Assembly: GCA_963691815.1 (NCBI GenBank)
Contig: OY829662.1
Location: forward strand, 13,988,241-14,052,240
DNA length: 64,000 bases
Reading direction: 5' to 3'
From: Echiichthys vipera
Lineage: Eukaryota > Chordata > Actinopteri > Perciformes > Trachinidae
Positions 1 to 14,187 of the stretch are shown here, piece after piece. Below the pieces are notes generated by a model. That model saw only the letters and a program-made list of their open reading frames with translations, was not told the DNA's origin and searched no databases. Every line of letters starts with the position of its first letter. Position 1 is the first letter of the stretch. Position numbers and translations under genes: made by a program.

Positions 1-51
1 TGAAGTTGATGTACAAACAATGTAATGGTGTAACATTTGCCTATAACCTAC

Positions 52-1202
52 CTTAATTAAGTCATTGTTGCTCTGTAGCTTTCCAATTACTTTCTCAGCT
101 GCTGAGGCACTCTGACTGATCTCTGTTTGTTTCTCCTGCAGCTCAGTCTACAGCACAAACAATCATCACAAATACAACTACAACACATGCAAATATGCAA
201 GGTCATTACTTACATATATTAAATTCATGTTTGCCCTTTTTGGGATACTAAAGATAACAGGTAGAAAAAATTGGGGCAGATTTGAAAAAACAAAACAAAA
301 CTATTAAACGATGTGTTGTGTTGCAATGTATCCTCATACAACATTTTTATAAAATCTTACGGTAAGTTATGCACGCGTTTTCTTGCATTATCCTATGAAT
401 GTACGCGATAAGCACAAGCCCCTGCATGGAAGGATCTGTTTAGGCAACAAAACGACTTGGTTAGGTTTAAAATAAGATTGTGGTTTAGGTTTTAAATGAG
501 TAGGTAAGCTACGTAAAAAATAAGTAAACTAAAATAAGTCTACAATAACTTTTGCTTTCATGCGGGACACAAACAGCAATCTGGGTAAAAGTCCTTGAAA
601 AAGTGTTTGTTTGTACCATCCATACACCCAGACCTCCGAGGACTATGCATCACCTGACTTTCTCCTTTAGAGGAGGCCCTACACGTCCTGGCTAACAATT
701 ATATGGGCTATATACCAATTATAGTGCATTACTTTTTGCAGGTATAAGTACGAACAGTGAATGAGAAAAGCCTGTGTGTTGTTAAGACCTCAATCTGTGT
801 CCGCGCCTCCCCCACAGATGCAGTCGGGTGCCCTTCGTGTTCCTGGTTCTCACAGTCCAGACACACACAGCAGCCATCCATCAGACAGAAGCGTTCGAGA
901 GGGAGTTGATGAACCTCACAAGACCGACAGTCGATGTCGTGGAGGGGATCCACCAGACGGTGGTTTTGAAATTTGGCATTCTCCAGATGGGGTCTGAGAT
1001 GAGCCTCGCAGTAAGAAACCAGACACGTCAGGCAGGATTTTAGGGCCTTGCTGGGGCTGTCCATGCAGGAGTCGCACAAAACGTCTTGTGCAAGGAGCGT
1101 GTTGGACGCCTCGATGGTAGGATCCCTTTGTTCCTCCTTTACATCTGGGTTGTGTTGACTCTCCTTCAAATTCTCCTCATTAATACTGCTGAGTGTTGCC
1201 AT
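52..1202 (-). CDS. trim16: TRIM family protein without RING (TRIM16-like), 5' part only
   Basis: Two exons are visible on the minus strand: 1202-789 (138 codons, starting at ATG 1202) and 147-52 (exactly 96 nt, the usual size of TRIM exon 2). The rest lies beyond the left edge; GT at 51-50 is the donor. The protein opens with an acidic stretch of about 40 residues and has no RING. B-box 1 uses C43, C46, C57, C60, C65 and H68. B-box 2 is complete: C95-x2-H98-x7-C106-x2-D109-x4-C114-x2-C117-x4-H122-x2-H125. Exon 2 encodes a Glu/Gln-rich coiled-coil start. B-boxes and coiled coil mediate assembly of TRIM proteins; TRIM16 lacks a RING yet has E3 activity and acts in damaged-membrane autophagy and stress responses (family knowledge). 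A missing RING plus this B-box pair favours TRIM16 over TRIM25 or TRIM47. The C-terminal domain (B30.2 in TRIM16) is not visible, so the exact orthologue is uncertain. Confidence 0.75.
360..560. repeat. Old interspersed repeat in trim intron 1
   Basis: This stretch has the wording of a family common in percomorph genomes (TTGGTTAGGTTTA, then 'GTGGTTTAGGTTT', then 'GTAGGTAAGCTACGTAAAA'). A related copy in the opposite orientation occurs near 51.77-51.96 kb. It lies in the intron between trim exons 1 and 2. The family assignment is from memory. Confidence 0.45.
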
Positions 1203-2636
<1,434 letters not shown>

Positions 2637-3538
2637 TTTATTGAAAATCCACCTAAATGTTAATATAGTAATCATCAACATACGGTACTGTATAAATTTA
2701 CATTATTTAAAAAAAAACTTCTCAAGATACAGTTGGAAGACTGTCATATTGTTAAGACTGACACGAGTGACATAGAAAGGTCTGTATGGAGTGAACATGC
2801 AATATATATATATATAACAACTTCTGCAAAACTGCAGAACTTGTGTATGTATGTGAAAAAAAAATTTTTCACAATGTTGTGACTGAAACAATTAATAATT
2901 AAGTTACAATGACATTAATGTCAAAGGCATTAATGACAAAAGACACATTTGATTAAATGCACAGGCACAAGCAATGCAGGCACATGAGGTGGTCGGATTT
3001 ACCCCATAGGGGTACACTTGTTCATGGGACACAGAACCCACAATCTGTTCTCTGTTAACTATGCCACATGGCATACCATGAACACAATACTGTACTCTGA
3101 TAATTGTCTTTCAGTTTGTTAAACCATGCAGTGCAGGGGACTCCAACTAACGGACATACAGAGATATTTGCAGTGATTTTCCTGAGGCTAACACTGTCAA
3201 AGAGTCTCACACTCGCCTCTTCTTGCTTGACATATTCATCTTGACAGTGTCCTTTCTGCTTTGTTACCACTGAGATACCAGGAGAGGTAAATCTTTACAT
3301 CCTCCCTGTCCATATGTGACATCCACTCCACAATGCTCCACTGACCTTTAAGCTTTGATGAACATGCAGTAGGACGTACCATCTACAGCAACTTGCATTA
3401 TCTGCAGGACATAATTACGACAAGAGAAGAAATTGTGTTACTAACGGAAAAGGATTCCTGCTGGCGTACAAAGAAAACATAACAAATTATATGTCCAAAT
3501 ATTTCCTCACTTCACTGTATAACTGAAGATTCTGTGAC
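2637..3538 (-). terminator. ush1g: ush1g 3' UTR and candidate poly(A) signal
   Basis: Downstream of the ush1g stop on the minus strand, the first clear AATAAA that I found is at 2642-2637. It would give a 3' UTR of about 0.9 kb. Placement is by hexamer only; cleavage could be elsewhere. Confidence 0.45.
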
Positions 3539-6500
3539 TCACAGTTCTGTGTCCTCAATGCAGTCTGGGTCTTCTATGCTCTCCAGACGCCTCTTACAAG
3601 CATCCAATATCTTTTTCCTTGGTCCTAATGGGATGTGGATACTCTTTAGGTCATGGTCAGAGCACAGTAACAGTGCTTCAAGGTCAATCTTCTCCCTCTT
3701 AAAAATGGAGAAAAAGTCACTCATACTCTGTGTGGCGAGGAAGACCTCCAGAGGGCTTGTGTCAGCCTCATCATCATCGTCCAACCCTAATTCGACATCT
3801 TCCCAGGGCAGCTCCTCCATGTGTCTGTCCTGAAGGCTGCGTGCACTGCCGATACTGTCTTCATCTGCACTCGGGTATTGCTGCAGCCGACTGCGTAAAC
3901 GCACATTACTGCCTGAGTGGTCCACACTGTCTGCATCCCGACCACCGAGGTCAAACATCCCCCCACTCACATAGTTCCTCCTAAAGACCATGGTGCCCAG
4001 ACCCGGCCTATTGAACAGGGAATCATGTCCCGAGTCAGTGCTGATCTCAGAGTAGTCCACATCAGGTCCGTGGAGATCTGGCTCACTAATGGCACGAGAA
4101 ATGGCATCATAATTGTCTCTGTGGAACATGTCACGAATGTTGCGGCGGCCACGGTCCTTTGGGTTGACGTAAGTCCCCTGTTTGACAAACATGACATCGT
4201 TGCCCAGCTGAAGTCCAGAGAGGGAGCGCACACTCTTCCTCCCGTCCTCGTAGATTTTAAAAGTCCCATCTCCTTGTTTCCTCTTCTCCAGTTTCTTCTG
4301 AATCTTTGTTTTCCCTCGGTTTGTGGCATGGAGAGTAGCCTAACAGGACACAAATACATAAAGCAGTTAGGTGCAATCATAAATGAAAGGATTCGATTTT
4401 CCAAACATTACTAGTAAGACATTTTAAAAGCTTTGAGATAGATGATTACTTGTTTTGATACGTTTCACATAGCCCATGGTTTCAGTTCATGTCAACATGC
4501 CATGCTAGCCAACTAGGGATGCAGTGTTGATCGATTATCCACAACTGAAATATCTCAACTATCTGATGGATTGTCATAACATCTGGTATGGACATTCATG
4601 GTCTCCGGAGGTTGAATCCCATTGACTTTCCCTCTAGCACCGCCATAAGGTCAGCATTATTGGTTTTTAATGATATATCTTGACAATTATTGGATGGATT
4701 CCATTGACATTTTGTACCGACATTCATTATCCCCGATAATAAATTGCAACAACTGTGTTAATCCCTTAATCAAATACTTTCAAAACTAGTGACAACCCTT
4801 TCAGTCTCACTTGTAATATGTGTTTAATGCTAAGTACCAAATGCTAAGATGCTGAACAAAGATGGTAAACATCTTAAAAAGTTACCTGATGGTAACCCAA
4901 GATTTGCAAAATTCTGACAAGATGGTTTAGGTTAGGCATGGACCTTCAATGGTTAAGGTTAGGATAGGTCGTCTGGCAGTGAGTCTTGCAAGAGGTTTTG
5001 CAAGTTTTTCTAGGGTTACCACCTAAACACAATCAAATAGTAGCTTGTTTGAATTGTCACTGTGGCCATGTTAGCATTTAGCTTGATCTTGTGTTATGCA
5101 GTTAAGAGGAGGGATTTGAAAACTCTTACTAGTTGGCAACCTGAACTATGCAACCATGCAAAACAAACAAACAAACTCAGTCCTTAAAGAACAGGCAAGT
5201 CAAAATTCCTGACCTGAGAATATGGCACACTGACTGTGGCAGCATTAAAGTTGTGCAGCTTGTGGCTAAGAGAGCTGCTGGTGTAACTGGAAAAGCTCAT
5301 GACATCTGACGCAGAAGCCTCAGAAGTCTCCTTATGAAACCTCCGCTCCATGCGTTTGTGGTGTTTTTTCTGCATCTTCACGCACTCTTTGATTCGCCGC
5401 TCAGCATCGCGAAATGCACGGTCCTTCATCTTGCTGACCAGCTTTGTGTTGAGGCCTGTCTGCTTGGTGGCGATGGTATCCAGGTAGCGGACGCAATCCA
5501 TGTGATTCTTTGTGGCAGCCATGTCCAACGGCGTGTGGTAGTCGTTGTCCAGGCACCATATGTTGGCACCAAAAGACACCAGGAAGAAAAGGCAGTTGAG
5601 GTGACCATTGGCAGCTGCCAGGTGAAGTGGCGTGTTCCCCCATATGTCACACTTGTCAGGGTTTCCTCTGTGGGCCATTAGAAATATGTTAGATACAGCA
5701 TTTTAACATTGTATCAGACTTAATTAATTCATATTTTCAGTTCTTGTTCAGACTGTTAGTAAGGTTAAAAATGTCGGTTGCGTCTTTGGCCTTCTGTTTA
5801 GATGACTCACTCATGAGTAAGCATGGGATTTCTTGATTATGTTTTCAGCACTGACCTGCCATCCGTGGGTTGTTAATAGGGCCGTATTTAATAATGTATA
5901 GTCTAAACACGGCATTGCCCTTTTAGGAAATCAACCATAGATCTTCTGTTTGCAACTAATTCATTTTAAAGTGTTTGTCCAAATAGCAAATAGGATGTTT
6001 TTTATTCAAACTCATTAAAAGGAATATAGTATTATTCAATAGCCATAACTAAAAGTATAAGCAACATTTTACCCTTGCCTGCCAGTCCACGGCCTTAGGA
6101 TTACCTCTTTGTGTGCTGCACTGTTGCTGCCTTGTCTGTAACATGACCACAGGCTTGCCAGCACCACTGCTACACTACCTGTATCCAGTTTCAGGGGAGG
6201 ACGAATAGGTTACACCTGACTCAAAAACCACAACTGTGCATGGCTGGTGATGTCATGCTGAATTCCTCAAGTCATAACATACAGTAGCTGGTTGGAGGAT
6301 ATGGAGGAAAAAAGTGTAAGGAGCTTTCTTACTTTTCTTTTCCATCATACGTCTGGTAAATCTACAGTACGAAAGCTCATTTGTTCGCTCATTATTCAGA
6401 ATTTCCAATTTTTAGTATTCCGTTAAACATCTTACTGATAATAATGTTCAAAGGAAAATGTGATGTATTCATGATACATAGCTTGTCTGTAAACATTGGG

Positions 6501-9087
6501 AAAACATTTTAACTTCAATTTCTGCATTTATTATCTTCAGTTTAGTCATCTGGTTGGCGTCACACCCCCTGAAATTACATGTTTACTGAACTGTCTTTTG
6601 TCTTGTCCCTGTCTTCTAATGCCACATACAAACTCCTGAATATTTAATACGATGGACGTGAAGCTACTGTCGTAGTGCAAATGTATTATTGATGGATTGC
6701 GTTGTAAGGTTTTCACAGGGAATGTGTGTCAGATGTGCTGGACCCAAAATGGGCAGCGATTAGCAAAGTCCCACTCTGATTTCAGCCCCCTTGCTCTTTT
6801 TTGCCTGGACAAGATTGGGTTTAAACAGAAGAGCAGTTTTAAGTTAAGTGGTTGTTTGATTCCGACATAGGGAAATGGTTGTCATCGGAGTGCATGATAT
6901 GTGGCACAGCCCAAAAAAAGACAATAAGACAATGAACAAACAAAGTAATAACTGACCCTGTACTGAAACAGATGAGGGAACATAAAATGTTATGTCAAAA
7001 GATAAACAGCAATTAGATATGTTCAACTTTTATGAAATATTTATCACTCTCCGATTATATCATATGTTCATTGTAGGTATAGACCATCTAACATGATAGC
7101 TTTATGTGTCATAATTTATGTCTATCCTAGTAAAATGCTGACCGCAGTGGTGATAGGTCTGCCCATTTATCCCTTCTCCTGCTCTTTATCACATTATGGG
7201 CTGTTTGCGTCTTCACTTCCTATGACAGCTTGATGTAACTGCAGGTTGCCCAGTGCAATATACTTGCCAAATATAGCATTGCATGGCATCTTTCCCATGA
7301 AATTGACAAGCAGTATTAAACTTATCTTCATTATATCCCCAAGTTAAGGTGCCTCTGTGAAAGTATAGCTGCTACTAATGTTTAATTTTAGTACCTCATG
7401 TCAATCAGAAGTTTATGTTTCCTGTTATCAATAGAGGAATACTATGTCCTTGGCAGCTGTATGCCTCCAGAGCCTTGTTTGCACTTAATCCGTGGGAAAT
7501 AGTGGCTTTAGCGTTATCACATTGGACTGGCAGCCTTCCCTGCTTTGTTGCCTGGGTGTTTTAAGAAAACTGTAAAAAAAAAAAAAAAAGAATGCCCTTG
7601 AATGTGATATTTTTCATTAAATAAACTAAACACTGATGCACGATGTTGTCTCGTTTTTATTTTAAAGTAAGTCTCTCACAAACTTTTGCTCAATTGAGCA
7701 GATTCATAATGGGCCCATTTTTCTGGCTGACAAGCAAACCAGGTCAGCCAGAAAAGATTGGGAATGGGCTGTTCATGACTACCAATCACATTTGCACACT
7801 TTGCTGAAGGCCAGCATTTCTTCCATGATGCAGCCTCCTAAGATGATGCTATCTGCTGTTAAGTTGATCAATTTATTTTGCATGTGATGTTATGAAATAG
7901 TTATGTTATGGTGCCTCTCCATAATAAACTATCAAAACAAAGTACTGAAAAAACTTTTTAGGTTCTATAACATTGTGTGATTTGGGAATGAGTTATAGTT
8001 TATGTCTTTTTTTATTGGCCAACATAGATGTTTTTGTTGTCATACCGTCAATGCATGCAGGACTACAGAGCGTTTGATGAAGGCTACTTGCTGTAGTTAT
8101 GTCTCTATGACTTGTCCTATACATAGGGGCTTTGATGAGATAAGTTCCCCTGTTATAATAAGACCTTGAACGGTGTTATCATGATAAATGGCATGGAAGT
8201 GTTACATTTTACACACTCCTTAGTCCTATGCGGCTTTGGCTTAATAATAGTATAATATGGAAAATGATAATAATCTTTCAGATGATGATGAAGTTACAAA
8301 GCTTTAACAATATGTGGTGTTTAAATAATCTGTTTCTTTTTAGCTTCATATCACTCTATATTTCATGTGATGGAGTAAAACCCTGTCTAGCCTATATGTG
8401 GGGATATAACTGCAAACATTATGTGCAGAAATAGTTCATCTTGAAAATACAGCATTGAGCCCAAAATGGGGATTTCTTTCAGATATGGCCAATTAGTATA
8501 CTGTTACCAAAGGGGTTGTTTTGTTTGTTAAAACTCTTCTTAAGCAGTAAAGGAATCACCTAGCTGTTGTGTTGGTACCTGGTAATATGTCATGGTCTGT
8601 CATCTCCCTAGTATGTTCAACTCAAATAACTGCTGCATCCACGCACTTATTGTTAAATGGACTTTGTGGGGTTCAGCTGAAAAGAAAATGTATTTAAGTA
8701 GTTCCAGTTTTTAAAGGTGATGTTATTTTATTATGCTATTTGTAATAAAGCTCTATAAATAAGGTCATTTTCGGTAATCGTTTGCCTCATTTTACGGCAA
8801 ATTGTTTGTAATGAGAAGAGAGAGAACGGCAAAATACTTCACTTTTACTCTTAATACCCGATACGAATGACTGAAGATGGTGCGCACACGCCTTAAAGTC
8901 AGGTACCAATGGCTTCTACCCACCCCCTCGCAGCGATCAGACGCAGAGCCTCCAGGTTGCCGTGATAAGCAGCCCATAACGTCGGCGTCATGCCATCCTC
9001 ATCCGGCGCATTGAGATCCTTCCGAGTAGCCTCCTTCAGCAGGTCCAGGTAGCCGTCCCGGGCCGCCGCGTGGTACCTGTCATTCAT
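3539..9087 (-). CDS. ush1g: USH1G / SANS: ankyrin-repeat and SAM-domain scaffold
   Basis: Three coding exons on the minus strand: 9087-8924 (164 nt), 5667-5214 (454 nt) and 4339-3539 (801 nt including TGA). They give 472 aa; human SANS has 461. All junctions are GT/AG and phases match (a split Gly at residue 55). The N-terminus ([20 protein letters not shown]) is nearly that of human SANS. Ankyrin repeats span about residues 1-130, followed by a basic central region and a SAM domain at about 401-462. The C-terminus is the PDZ ligand DTEL. SANS binds harmonin and myosin VIIa and anchors the upper tip-link complex in hair-cell stereocilia; human loss causes Usher syndrome type 1G. The gene is head-to-head with otop2. 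The coding region looks intact. ANKS4B is the closest alternative, but the N-terminus and the DTEL end fit USH1G. Confidence 0.96.
4500..4745. repeat. Fish interspersed repeat in ush1g intron 2
   Basis: The text contains phrases such as 'ACATTTTGTACCGACATTCA' and 'TATCTCAACTATCTGATGG', typical of an old, dispersed fish repeat. A related copy with the same 'ATTTTGTACAGACATTCATC' wording lies at about 44.62-44.83 kb. No coding capacity was seen. Confidence 0.5.
5668..8923 (-). other. ush1g intron 1 (3.26 kb)
   Basis: This is intronic sequence between ush1g exons 1 and 2, A/T-rich with a short poly(A) tract near 7.58 kb. No further exon, RNA gene or intact transposon could be supported. Confidence 0.7.
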
Positions 9088-9966
9088 GATGCAGAATTAA
9101 TCCACCCTGCTCGACTCCATTCCGTTTCAGTAACACCACCATCACCACCATCATCATCGTCGTCGTCATGCGGCGATGTAGCGGGAGCACACAGACTGAA
9201 GTGCCAATTTGCCCCGCTGTTCCCCCGGAGCCAGTCGCTCCGGATCAGTGGCGTGTTGCGCGTCGGTGGTATCCACGGACGCCAAGGTGCACACCGTGTG
9301 GGTAACAGTGCTCCCGGTGGCCGAGGTGATCCAGAACAGACAAACAACAAATCTCACAAAACACACACACACTATACGTCCCTAAATATCGAAGAAAAGA
9401 GACATGGATGTTACCGGTAGCCTACCCTTGATGGGGTAAGTTTCGATAGTGTCCCCATGCTGTTGTTCTCAAGCCTTCTGGGGCTCTCAGTCACTTTGAA
9501 AAGACATTGTCCTTTGCCATGGTGATACTCACTTGCGAAATGTAGTTCTCCCAGCTATAACGAATACAGTCTTAATGCAACAGTCCTGCAATAAACATAT
9601 TACTATAATATACTTTTTTTTATTATTCAAACTGTTTTAGAAAAGTTTGGATGGTCGTTTTGGAGTCGTTTGTGTAATAGTAGCCTATTGCACATCTCAA
9701 TGTATGTTAAACTTAAAGGTTTAATACAAAACAAATAATAGTTCACGAACCAGGTAGAATAATTGACCTATGTGTTTCTTAATTAAATGCGAAACACATT
9801 TATAAAACATTTCCTTTATTCTTTTAAACTCATCCATCACACAGGAATAAATACACTTTTGAGCATTTCATTTTTTTTGCATTATTGTGAATTTTTATTC
9901 AACAATGTGTGCCCTTTTTGCATCAATTTATGGTGGAAATGTCGTTATTTCTGTAAATTATTGAAA

Positions 9967-10002
<36 letters not shown>

Positions 10003-10880
10003 GAATCACTCTATTGTTGTCGAAATCTACACATATGGGGAAACGCAAGGGCACATCAGATTTACTGCGGTGTCATTGTTCGTCTGTGCTCTTTTGAATG
10101 AACCATTGTTCTTCCTTTAAACTTTCCATTTCTAAGATTTGCGGTAACATGACAAGGAAGGAGTTCATGGTGATCAGAGTGTTGCAATGGAAAAACCGGG
10201 CTACGTCTGGTCTCAGCCACACCCCGATGAAAACGGCATAAATTAGCTTATCTGAAACAAGAATTTAAAGTGCAACACCATCACCTTTATCATTTTAGTT
10301 AGAAATACCACCCAATTGAAACTCCCATAACAATACCGGGTATTAACACCTGTAGGCGTTTTGCAGAGACAAGACATCAAGGCAAATGTCTTCATAGAGC
10401 CAAAGTATTCCCTCCAAGCAATAGGTCAGAAAGATAAGAAGCACATGTTACACCTATTTAGAGAATTTAGATCACATTTAGACTGTGAGCCAGCTTCATG
10501 TGGTCAGCTGCAGCAAAAAAGGGATCAAGTTGAACAAATCACACGACCCATAAAGCCTCTAAAGTATATATAAATGTAAAAATAAAGTTTTGATAATGAA
10601 TGCCACATGCAGTTTTCTTTTTCCTTTTACAGTTACTTTGTGCAGGCTCTTAAGACTTCTTGAAAAAAAAAAATGTTTTGTATAATATGGGGGAAAAAAA
10701 ATTGTGGAACCGGTTTGTTGTATTTTGGAATTCGGGAGATAACGTTTTTCCTAGAAACATCTTTTGAACTTTGCATTAATATTTTGTGCAAAACACACTG
10801 TGTTTGGTCATAATATGGTGTTGTTCATAACATATTATTGACATTTATGAGTGTGCAGTAAACCACTGTGGTTTTGGAGG
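9088..10880. other. Divergent intergenic region between ush1g and otop2
   Basis: The two start codons are 2.3 kb apart on opposite strands, so this interval should contain the ush1g promoter and otop2 upstream elements. It begins with (CAC/CAT/CGT)-rich trinucleotide stretches at 9133-9170 and includes an (ATT)n array at 9968-10002. No coding exon is supported. The 116-aa frame at 9070-9420 is only the antisense of the ush1g 5' region. Confidence 0.6.
9968..10002. repeat. (ATT)n microsatellite
   Basis: A perfect ATT trinucleotide run of about 35 bp in the ush1g-otop2 intergenic region. Confidence 0.95.
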
Positions 10881-10881
10881 C

Positions 10882-10932
10882 ATATAAAAGCCTTGACAGC
10901 TCAGACTGCTTCTCAGGATCCCTCTGCATCAG
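10882..10932 (+). promoter_or_regulatory. otop2: otop2 TATA box and short non-coding first exon
   Basis: The sequence CATATAAAAG at 10881-10890 is a good TATA box. About 25-45 bp downstream is a short stretch ending ...CTCTGCATCAG followed by GTAGGC, a consensus splice donor (GT at 10933). I infer a TATA-driven promoter and a tiny 5' UTR exon spliced to an acceptor before the coding exon at 11386. A TATA promoter suggests restricted, cell-type-specific expression. Confidence 0.5.
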
Positions 10933-11385
10933 GTAGGCTTACAGGTATCCTGAAACCTTTTCTTTATTATTAGAAGGTCACTGCTTTGAAGGATTGTCAT
11001 CAGAAAGAGCTACTTTTATATTATTTTCTTCATTATGCATAATGTTATACTGATTTTATTCCGGATTTTATCAGGGACTGAGAGGAAATAAAGCTAATCC
11101 ATATAAATGTGAGTGGATTCTCACTCATTGCATATACTATTCATGTTCCCTGCTTGCCAAAATAGTCCCTAGAGAGTAGGAAATTATATCCCATTTGTTG
11201 ATTTGTATCTAGTTTTATGTGTAGAACCAATTATGCAGATTTTTTTCTGTGGAACAGTTTCACGTGGGCGGGATCCCTCTTTACACCAAACCAGTGAGTG
11301 GGTGTAGCTGTTAAACCTGTAATGTCCCATAAGGAACCAGATGCAGCAAATGAAATCATTACTGAATAGACCTTAGAATGAGAAG

Positions 11386-14187
11386 ATGTGTTTGAGAACT
11401 GTCGATCCGTGTAACTGTTTGACCGATGGCAATCCCTGTGAACCATGTAGGATGACGGCCAAAGACAGGGAGACAGAGGAGGCGCACCTGTCCAACAACA
11501 TCAATATACCGAGTCGAGCGGGGAGCACATGTGATCCCGACCTGAACATCTCTTCCATTGAAACTGTGAAGGAGCGGGGTCGAAACTGGGGATGGATGCT
11601 GTCTGGGATCATTTGTGTAAACATTTTGATCCTGGGCTGTGCCTTGGTCAGTGGCAGTGCCTACAACAACGTAAAGATCAGCAGTGCTGACCAGCAGGTT
11701 TTCCTCATCATCCTCCTCCTTCTCACCTCCATCTGGATGGTTTATAATGACATCTACACGACAAGGAAAGAAAATGCTGTTGTTTACAAGGATGGCCATG
11801 CTGGACCTATATGGCTCAGGGGTAAGTCATTTTAGTTTAGAGTTAAGTGTTTTTATTTGCAGAGGGTTTTCAAATAGTTTTAAAATGTTGACTCTTGCTC
11901 CTTCAGGAGGACTTGTGCTATTTGGACTGCTCAGCATTATCATGGACATTTTCAAGATAGCCAGCTATGTGGGCTACCTCCACTGCGATTCTGCTGTTAA
12001 GGTTGCGTTCCCTGTGGTGCAGCTTATTTTCATAATTGTGCAGGTAAAAAAAGCACATTACAAAGAAATTAAGACATTTACTCCAGTTGTTTATCATTGC
12101 AAAATATTAATATTGAGGTGCTAATAATTTGCAGACATACTTTTTGTGGATCCACGCCAAGGACTGTGTGCAGCTACAAAGGAACATTACACGGTAGGTG
12201 ATTCATGGTTCTTTTACTTTCTATCATCAATTATTGTCTTTGTCAATGCTTTATCCCTGAGGTGATCTATTTGATACTTAAAAATGTAACATTCTCCTTT
12301 AACCTTTATAGAGTGAGAGTAACCTGGACAATTGAGAGTATTATCAAAAGGCTTACAGGCCACAGTATGTTGTTTCACTGCCTACATCAGAAATTTCTCT
12401 TTATTTGCAGACCTTAAAAAAGGTGCAATTATTATCATATTTGGGAAACACTTAACATTAAGGGTACAAAAATCATATACTTAAGTAATGCAAAACTAAT
12501 GCAGGACTCAATGATTTAATGCATGAATTAATGCAGAATGTATCAAGATTTCTTGTTGCTCACAATCAAAACAAATATGTGGGTTTTCTTCCATTGAGTC
12601 GGCCCCGTGTTTCAGTGGCCCAGAACAGACAAACCAAACACTGGCTCTAGATAGGGACATTTGCGTTTTTGTGTCGCCACTTTAGTTCTCCTGCATGCCT
12701 GGCATATGGGAGAAGTTTCAGTAGGTTGCAGTCTGTTACTTCACCACTAGATGCCACTGAACCTCTTAAGCAGATGATTCAAGTTTTTGACTCTGATCAT
12801 TATTTCCCTTTGCTTCCCTCTGGTCTTACTATATAGCTGTGGGCTGATGCTCACCCTCTCCACAAATCTAGTTGTGTGGATGACTATGGTCACTGAGGAG
12901 TCCCTTCACCATACTACATATCCTGAATATCCAAGTAACAGCACTAAAATCTCTGGACGAAACATGTACATCAGTAAAGGTAATTAAAGCAGATGAAACA
13001 ATCAAAGCAGATATATCAATCTTTAAAATACCGCAACATAACACTTCTGTCTTCCTGTGCCCTGTCATGTCTTTCAGCGGGTTATGGAGATGACATGTGC
13101 AAGTGCAGCCACACTTCATGTAGCATCTTCAAGAAGGCCTACTACTACTTGTACCCCTTCAACATTGAATACAGTCTCTTTGCCTCTGCCATGGCCTACG
13201 TCATGTGGAAAAATGTGGGCAGAGTAACAGAAGAACACGATCACCACAAAATCAAATTCTCTCTGAAGAGTATATTTGTTGGTCCTGTGGCAGGAGTTCT
13301 TTTAGTGGTGGCAGGTCTGGCGACCTTCATTGTATATGAGATGGAAATGGTTAAAGACGATAGTGATGATGATCAGAAAGACAAAGCAGTGATGATGCAC
13401 TTTGTCATGAATATAGTGATAGTGACCCTGATGTCGGTCTCCACTGTGATTGGCTGTGCCGTCTACAAGGTGGACCACAGGGAGCACGTATCAGAGAAAA
13501 ACCCCACACGCAGCCTGGATGTGGGGCTGCTGGTGGGGGCCTCACTGGGGCAGTTCATCATCAGCTATTTCAGCATCGTTGCCATGGCTGCAACCGGAGC
13601 CAAAGGCCACCTGAACAGGCTAAACCTCGCCTGGGGTGTCCTGATGGTGATCCAACTCGGCCTGCAGAACTTTTTCATCATTGAAGGTCTACATCGGGAG
13701 CCCTTCCACGAGCTGCATCCAATCACTGTGGTCGCAAATCCATATGTGCTGCAGCCGAGCAAAGAGCTGAGCATCCTCGAAGGACCAGACATGGGCACAG
13801 CGCCCAGCCCAGTGCTCACATCACACAGTTTGCACTGCCACAAGGCCGAGCACAGGCCCAAACTGTTGTGGAAGAGACGGGTGTTGAAGGAGGTCTGTGC
13901 ATTTCTGCTGCTGGGCAACATCATAGTGAGTACCATTCTCTCTTCCTCATACTCTTAAAGTCACCATTTCAAAGTTCACAAAATACTCAACCTGTTCTCG
14001 TTTCTTTCTTTGACAGCTGTGGATCATGCCGGCGTTCGGTGCTCGACCCCAGTTTGACCACGACACTGAAACGGAATTCTACAAATTCAACATGTGGGCT
14101 GCAGTTGTAAACATTGGACTTCCATTTGGCATATTTTACCGCATGCATTCAATTGCCAGTCTATTTGAGGTTTTTCTGACCTCATAA
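11386..14187 (+). CDS. otop2: Otopetrin-2 proton channel
   Basis: Six coding exons: 11386-11821, 11907-12043, 12135-12193, 12837-12979, 13078-13925 and 14017-14187 (TAA). They give 597 aa from ATG 11386, or 575 from ATG 11452; human OTOP2 has 562. All splice phases agree. Family signatures are present: 'HAGPIWLRGGLVLFG', 'CGLMLTLSTNLVVW', 'YLYPFNIEYSLFAS', 'AYVMWKNVGR', 'KNPTRSLDVGLLVGASLGQ', 'LWIMPAFGARP' and the C-terminal 'FGIFYRMHSIASLFEV'. The FNIEYSLFAS segment matches OTOP2 rather than OTOP3. Otopetrins have 12 transmembrane helices in two halves, dimerise and conduct protons across the plasma membrane. Oddities: a 5-codon upstream ORF (11378-11395) overlaps the first ATG, and the first 22 residues contain five cysteines. 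The later ATG may therefore be the main start. Confidence 0.94.

Noticed and set aside
3917..4414. Plus-strand 165-aa frame over ush1g exon 3
   Set aside because: Antisense shadow of a confidently assigned coding exon.
9070..9420. Plus-strand 116-aa frame and overlapping minus frames at the ush1g 5' end
   Set aside because: Antisense or out-of-frame to ush1g exon 1 and its upstream GC-richer sequence; no domain.
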